A DNA stretch of 8,023 bases. Origin: Acidobacteriota bacterium (GTDB taxonomy: Bacteria > Acidobacteriota > Blastocatellia > Pyrinomonadales > Pyrinomonadaceae). The DNA is taken from contig JACCVS010000324.1 in NCBI GenBank assembly GCA_013698055.1, positions 1 through 8,023 on the forward strand, given 5' to 3'. Numbering within the stretch: the stretch's first letter is position 1; every line of letters begins with the position of its first letter. A program made the translations under genes and the position numbers. The notes beneath the pieces are model-generated. The model was given only the letters and a program-made list of their open reading frames with translations, had not been told where the DNA came from and made no database searches. This document shows, piece after piece, positions 5,950-8,023 of this stretch.

Positions 5950-5959
5950 TGTTTTTATT

Positions 5960-6451
5960 ATGGGTTCAAGGCGTAAGGCGCGTGAATGCGCCTTGCAAAT
6001 GCTCTTTGCGGCTGATGTTTCACAGGCGCGCGCCGATGAGTTGGTGCGTATCTACTGGACTGAGCTGGGCGATGCGGACGTTGAAGAGTCTGCTCGGGAG
6101 TTTGCGACGCGGCTGGCGACGGGCACGCTGGCGCGCGTGGAGGAACTGGACGAGCGGATCAAATCGCGAGCGGAGCACTGGCGCATCTCGCGCATGGCCA
6201 TCGTTGATCGCAACATCCTTCGCCTTGCCGTCTATGAATTCATGTTTGAGCCGACGCCTCGCACCGTCGCCATCAACGAAGCCTTGGAAATCGCCCGCCG
6301 CTTCTCGACCTACGAAGCAACACAATTCATCAACGGCATCCTCGACGCCATCAAGCGTGACCTGGATGAGCAACTTCCGCAGGAACACACTACCGAGGAA
6401 GAGATTGAGCCGGAAGCCGAAGATGAAGACAACGCCTCTGCTAGTGAATAG
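5960..6451 (+). CDS. nusB: Transcription antitermination factor NusB
   Basis: NusB binds boxA RNA together with NusE (ribosomal protein S10) to make rRNA transcription resist termination. The 163-residue product shows the all-helical family pattern: SRRKARECALQMLFAAD at residues 3-19 (the Arg-rich RNA-binding start), RISRMAIVDRNILRLAVYEF (75-94), INEALEIARRFS (105-116) and FINGILDAI (123-131). After about residue 140 there is an extra acidic tail of some 20 residues (TEEEIEPEAEDEDNASASE), longer than usual; its last codons coincide with heptamer words of the next array. The ATG at 5960 fits the family N-terminus. No Shine-Dalgarno is visible: the bases before it are the array and a T-run. Adjacency to ribH is common in bacteria. 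A longer overlapping plus frame (5943-6470) has no protein-like pattern and was ignored. Confidence 0.95.
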   Translation: MGSRRKARECALQMLFAADVSQARADELVRIYWTELGDADVEESAREFATRLATGTLARVEELDERIKSRAEHWRISRMAIVDRNILRLAVYEFMFEPTPRTVAINEALEIARRFSTYEATQFINGILDAIKRDLDEQLPQEHTTEEEIEPEAEDEDNASASE

Positions 6452-6534
6452 TGAGCTGGTAAATGGTTAAGGAGAGAAGACGGGCGCATCTCTTCACCAT
6501 TTACCATTTACTATTTACCATTCACTATTTACCA
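6442..6534. repeat. Heptamer array 4 between nusB and cheA
   Basis: The right side is six perfect-register units from 6493 to 6534: TTCACCA, TTTACCA, TTTACTA, TTTACCA, TTCACTA, TTTACCA. The left side is shorter: TAGTGAA (6442-6448), TAGTGAG (6449-6455), one spacer base, TGGTAAA (6457-6463), TGGTTAA. TGGTAAATGGT (6457-6467) pairs perfectly with 6496-6506, and AAG/CTT continues the stem after one mismatch. The left units overlap the last two sense codons and the stop of nusB. The array ends 8 bases before the cheA ATG. Confidence 0.85.
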
Positions 6535-6542
6535 TTCCTTCC

Positions 6543-8023
6543 ATGAACGATCAGTTTCTGCGCGAATTCCTGGCCGAGGCGGAAGATTTGCTCGAAGTCC
6601 TGTTCGGCGACCTTCAGGAGTTGCGCGTTCGCCGGGACGATGGTCGGGCACGGCGCGAGCTGATCGGGCGCATCTTCCGCCACGTTCACACCATTAAGGG
6701 ATCGTCGGCGACCGTTGAGCTTAATGCCATGACAAGGATCGCGCACGAGTTTGAAACTCTGCTCGACGGCGTGCGGCTGGGGCGCGTTCCGATTGACGAG
6801 ACCGTGCTGGACGCTTTCGATGACGCAGCTAACGCCCTCTCGCAAAGTCTCGAACGTCTCGCGCGTCATGAGCCTCAAACGGAAACGCAAGCTCTCGTCG
6901 AGCGATTGCGTAGCCTTGCGAGATCGGAGAGCGATCAGAAAAAATCTCCAGCCATGCGGCAAGCGCTTGCCCTGTTGCCTGAAGAGCTTGGGCGTTCACT
7001 GAGTGACCATCAAGCGCATCGCGTTCATGAATCAATGGAAGAGGGAGCGCGCCTCTTTGTCGTCATCGTCAATTTTGAGCTTGCCACTTTCGACGAAAGT
7101 TTCCGCAGTCTGAGCGACATGCTGGCGCAAGATGGAGAGATCATCTCGACGCTGCCCGGACTCGAAACCGCTTCGCCAGATCAAATCAGTTTCCGCATCG
7201 TCTATACGACCAAAGCCAGCCGTGAAGAATTGAGCGCACGAATGTCTCTGTTCGGACAAGTCGCAATTACGGAACCGGGAGACGCCAAAGCCAATGAGAC
7301 CGCGAGCGACAAGGCGGCCTCACTCACAGAAAGTGCGTCGCCTGGAACAAGCGCGCTACTTTCAAGCCGCGTGCGCGTCGAGTTGCAGGAGCTTGACGAG
7401 ATAATTTCCGCGACGAATCAACTCCTTGCCGAAACTACCAATTCACTCAACCTGGCCGCCTCAATCAACCAGCAGGACACCGGGCGAGCGGAGCTTGCGG
7501 AGCGGATAGCGGGCGTTCGACGCGGTCTCGTCCAGCTTGAGCAGAGATTAATCAATCTGCGGATGACCTCCGTCGCCCCGATCCTGGAGCGCGCGGCGCG
7601 TGCCGGTCGCATCGCTGCACGTTTGATCGGGAAAGAAGTTGATTTCGAGACTCAGGGTGGAGACGTTCGGCTCGACAAATCATTGGCCGAAGCGATGGCC
7701 GACCCGCTGCTGCACATTCTTCGCAACGCTGTTGACCACGGCATCGAAACGCCAGCCGAGCGGACGGCGGCGGGCAAGAGCGCGCGAGGCCTCGTCCGTC
7801 TCGAAGCGTCAGTTGAAGGCAGCCGCATCGTCTTGAGAATCTCTGACGACGGGCGCGGTATAGATTCTTTGCACGTGACGCGCGCGGCTGCCGGGCAGGG
7901 AATTATTGAAGCAGGCAAGCTGCTAACAAAAGATGAAGCTCTGCGTCTTATCTTCAGGCCGGGGTTTTCGACCGCCTCAAGCGTCTCAAGTATTTCAGGG
8001 CGCGGCGTCGGCCTCGACGTGGT
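6543..8023 (+). CDS. cheA: Chemotaxis histidine kinase CheA, N-terminal 493 residues (cut by right edge)
   Basis: CheA is the cytoplasmic kinase that autophosphorylates on its HPt domain in response to receptor arrays and passes phosphate to CheY-type regulators. Domains in order: HPt P1 at about 1-105 with phospho-acceptor H49 in HTIKGSSATVEL; a ferredoxin-like P2-type domain at about 170-245 (LFVVIVNFELATFDESF to SARMSLFGQVAI); a polar linker; the P3 dimerisation helices at about 272-350 containing LRMTSVAPIL; and the P4 ATPase from about 355. P4 shows the N box HILRNAVDHGIE (N395, H399), the G1 box DDGRGID (435-441) and GRGVGLDV (486-493). The CheW-like P5 domain should lie beyond the edge. 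Catalytic residues seen are intact. The ATG at 6543 matches the start of the HPt domain but has no Shine-Dalgarno. No receptor, cheW or cheY is in the window, so it could serve chemotaxis, pili or another output. Confidence 0.94.
   Translation, partial: MNDQFLREFLAEAEDLLEVLFGDLQELRVRRDDGRARRELIGRIFRHVHTIKGSSATVELNAMTRIAHEFETLLDGVRLGRVPIDETVLDAFDDAANALSQSLERLARHEPQTETQALVERLRSLARSESDQKKSPAMRQALALLPEELGRSLSDHQAHRVHESMEEGARLFVVIVNFELATFDESFRSLSDMLAQDGEIISTLPGLETASPDQISFRIVYTTKASREELSARMSLFGQVAITEPGDAKANETASDKAASLTESASPGTSALLSSRVRVELQELDEIISATNQLLAETTNSLNLAASINQQDTGRAELAERIAGVRRGLVQLEQRLINLRMTSVAPILERAARAGRIAARLIGKEVDFETQGGDVRLDKSLAEAMADPLLHILRNAVDHGIETPAERTAAGKSARGLVRLEASVEGSRIVLRISDDGRGIDSLHVTRAAAGQGIIEAGKLLTKDEALRLIFRPGFSTASSVSSISGRGVGLDV

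Noticed and set aside
5943..6470. Plus-strand ORF of 175 codons overlapping nusB in another frame
   Set aside because: It is longer than nusB but rich in Ser, Arg and Trp and matches nothing; the nusB frame has clear family motifs.
1..8023. tRNA or rRNA genes, transposases, phage genes
   Set aside because: No cloverleaf, rRNA-like stretch or transposase motif was seen on either strand.

Overview
The window comes from a moderately GC-rich bacterial chromosome. The style of the proteins suggests Acidobacteriota, possibly class Blastocatellia: a Ser/Thr kinase with an N-terminal CxxC knuckle, a fragment of a subtilisin-type propeptide, a ribH-nusB pair and Ala/Glu/Arg-rich proteins. This placement is inference from protein character and was not tested by any search.

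Layout. Positions 1-1016 lie on the minus strand. They hold the N-terminal 182 residues of a Hanks-type Ser/Thr protein kinase, which runs off the left edge, preceded by a small exported protein that resembles only the propeptide (I9-like) part of a subtilisin-family protease. A divergent 481-base intergenic region (1017-1497) separates these from a plus-strand run. That run is: a zinc-ribbon rhomboid protease; a 3-hydroxyacyl-CoA dehydrogenase and an enoyl-CoA hydratase, which catalyse adjacent beta-oxidation or butanoyl-CoA steps; a small coiled-coil protein whose C-terminus looks frameshifted; lumazine synthase (ribH); the antitermination factor nusB; and the first 493 residues of a CheA histidine kinase, cut by the right edge.

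The most unusual content is between the genes. Four gaps carry inverted-repeat arrays whose arms are built of imperfect 7-base units. The unit word differs at each place (NNCAGAA; GTCCAAA; GTGACGA or GTGGCAA; TGGTAAA or TAGTGAA), but the design is the same: heptamers in tandem, then the reverse complement facing them across a short loop. Three of the four fill a stop-to-start gap almost completely. They begin at or inside the stop codon of the upstream gene and end 8-10 bases before the next start codon (hbd/ech, ribH/nusB, nusB/cheA), and the three downstream genes have little or no Shine-Dalgarno sequence. A shorter relative of the ribH/nusB words lies upstream of ribH and supplies the -35 hexamer of a good sigma70-like promoter. 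A different REP-like palindrome (5175-5254) sits between the coiled-coil gene and ribH.

Functionally the plus-strand genes are mostly housekeeping (acyl-CoA metabolism, riboflavin synthesis, transcription antitermination) with a signalling gene at the end. No phage, transposase, CRISPR, tRNA or rRNA signal was seen.
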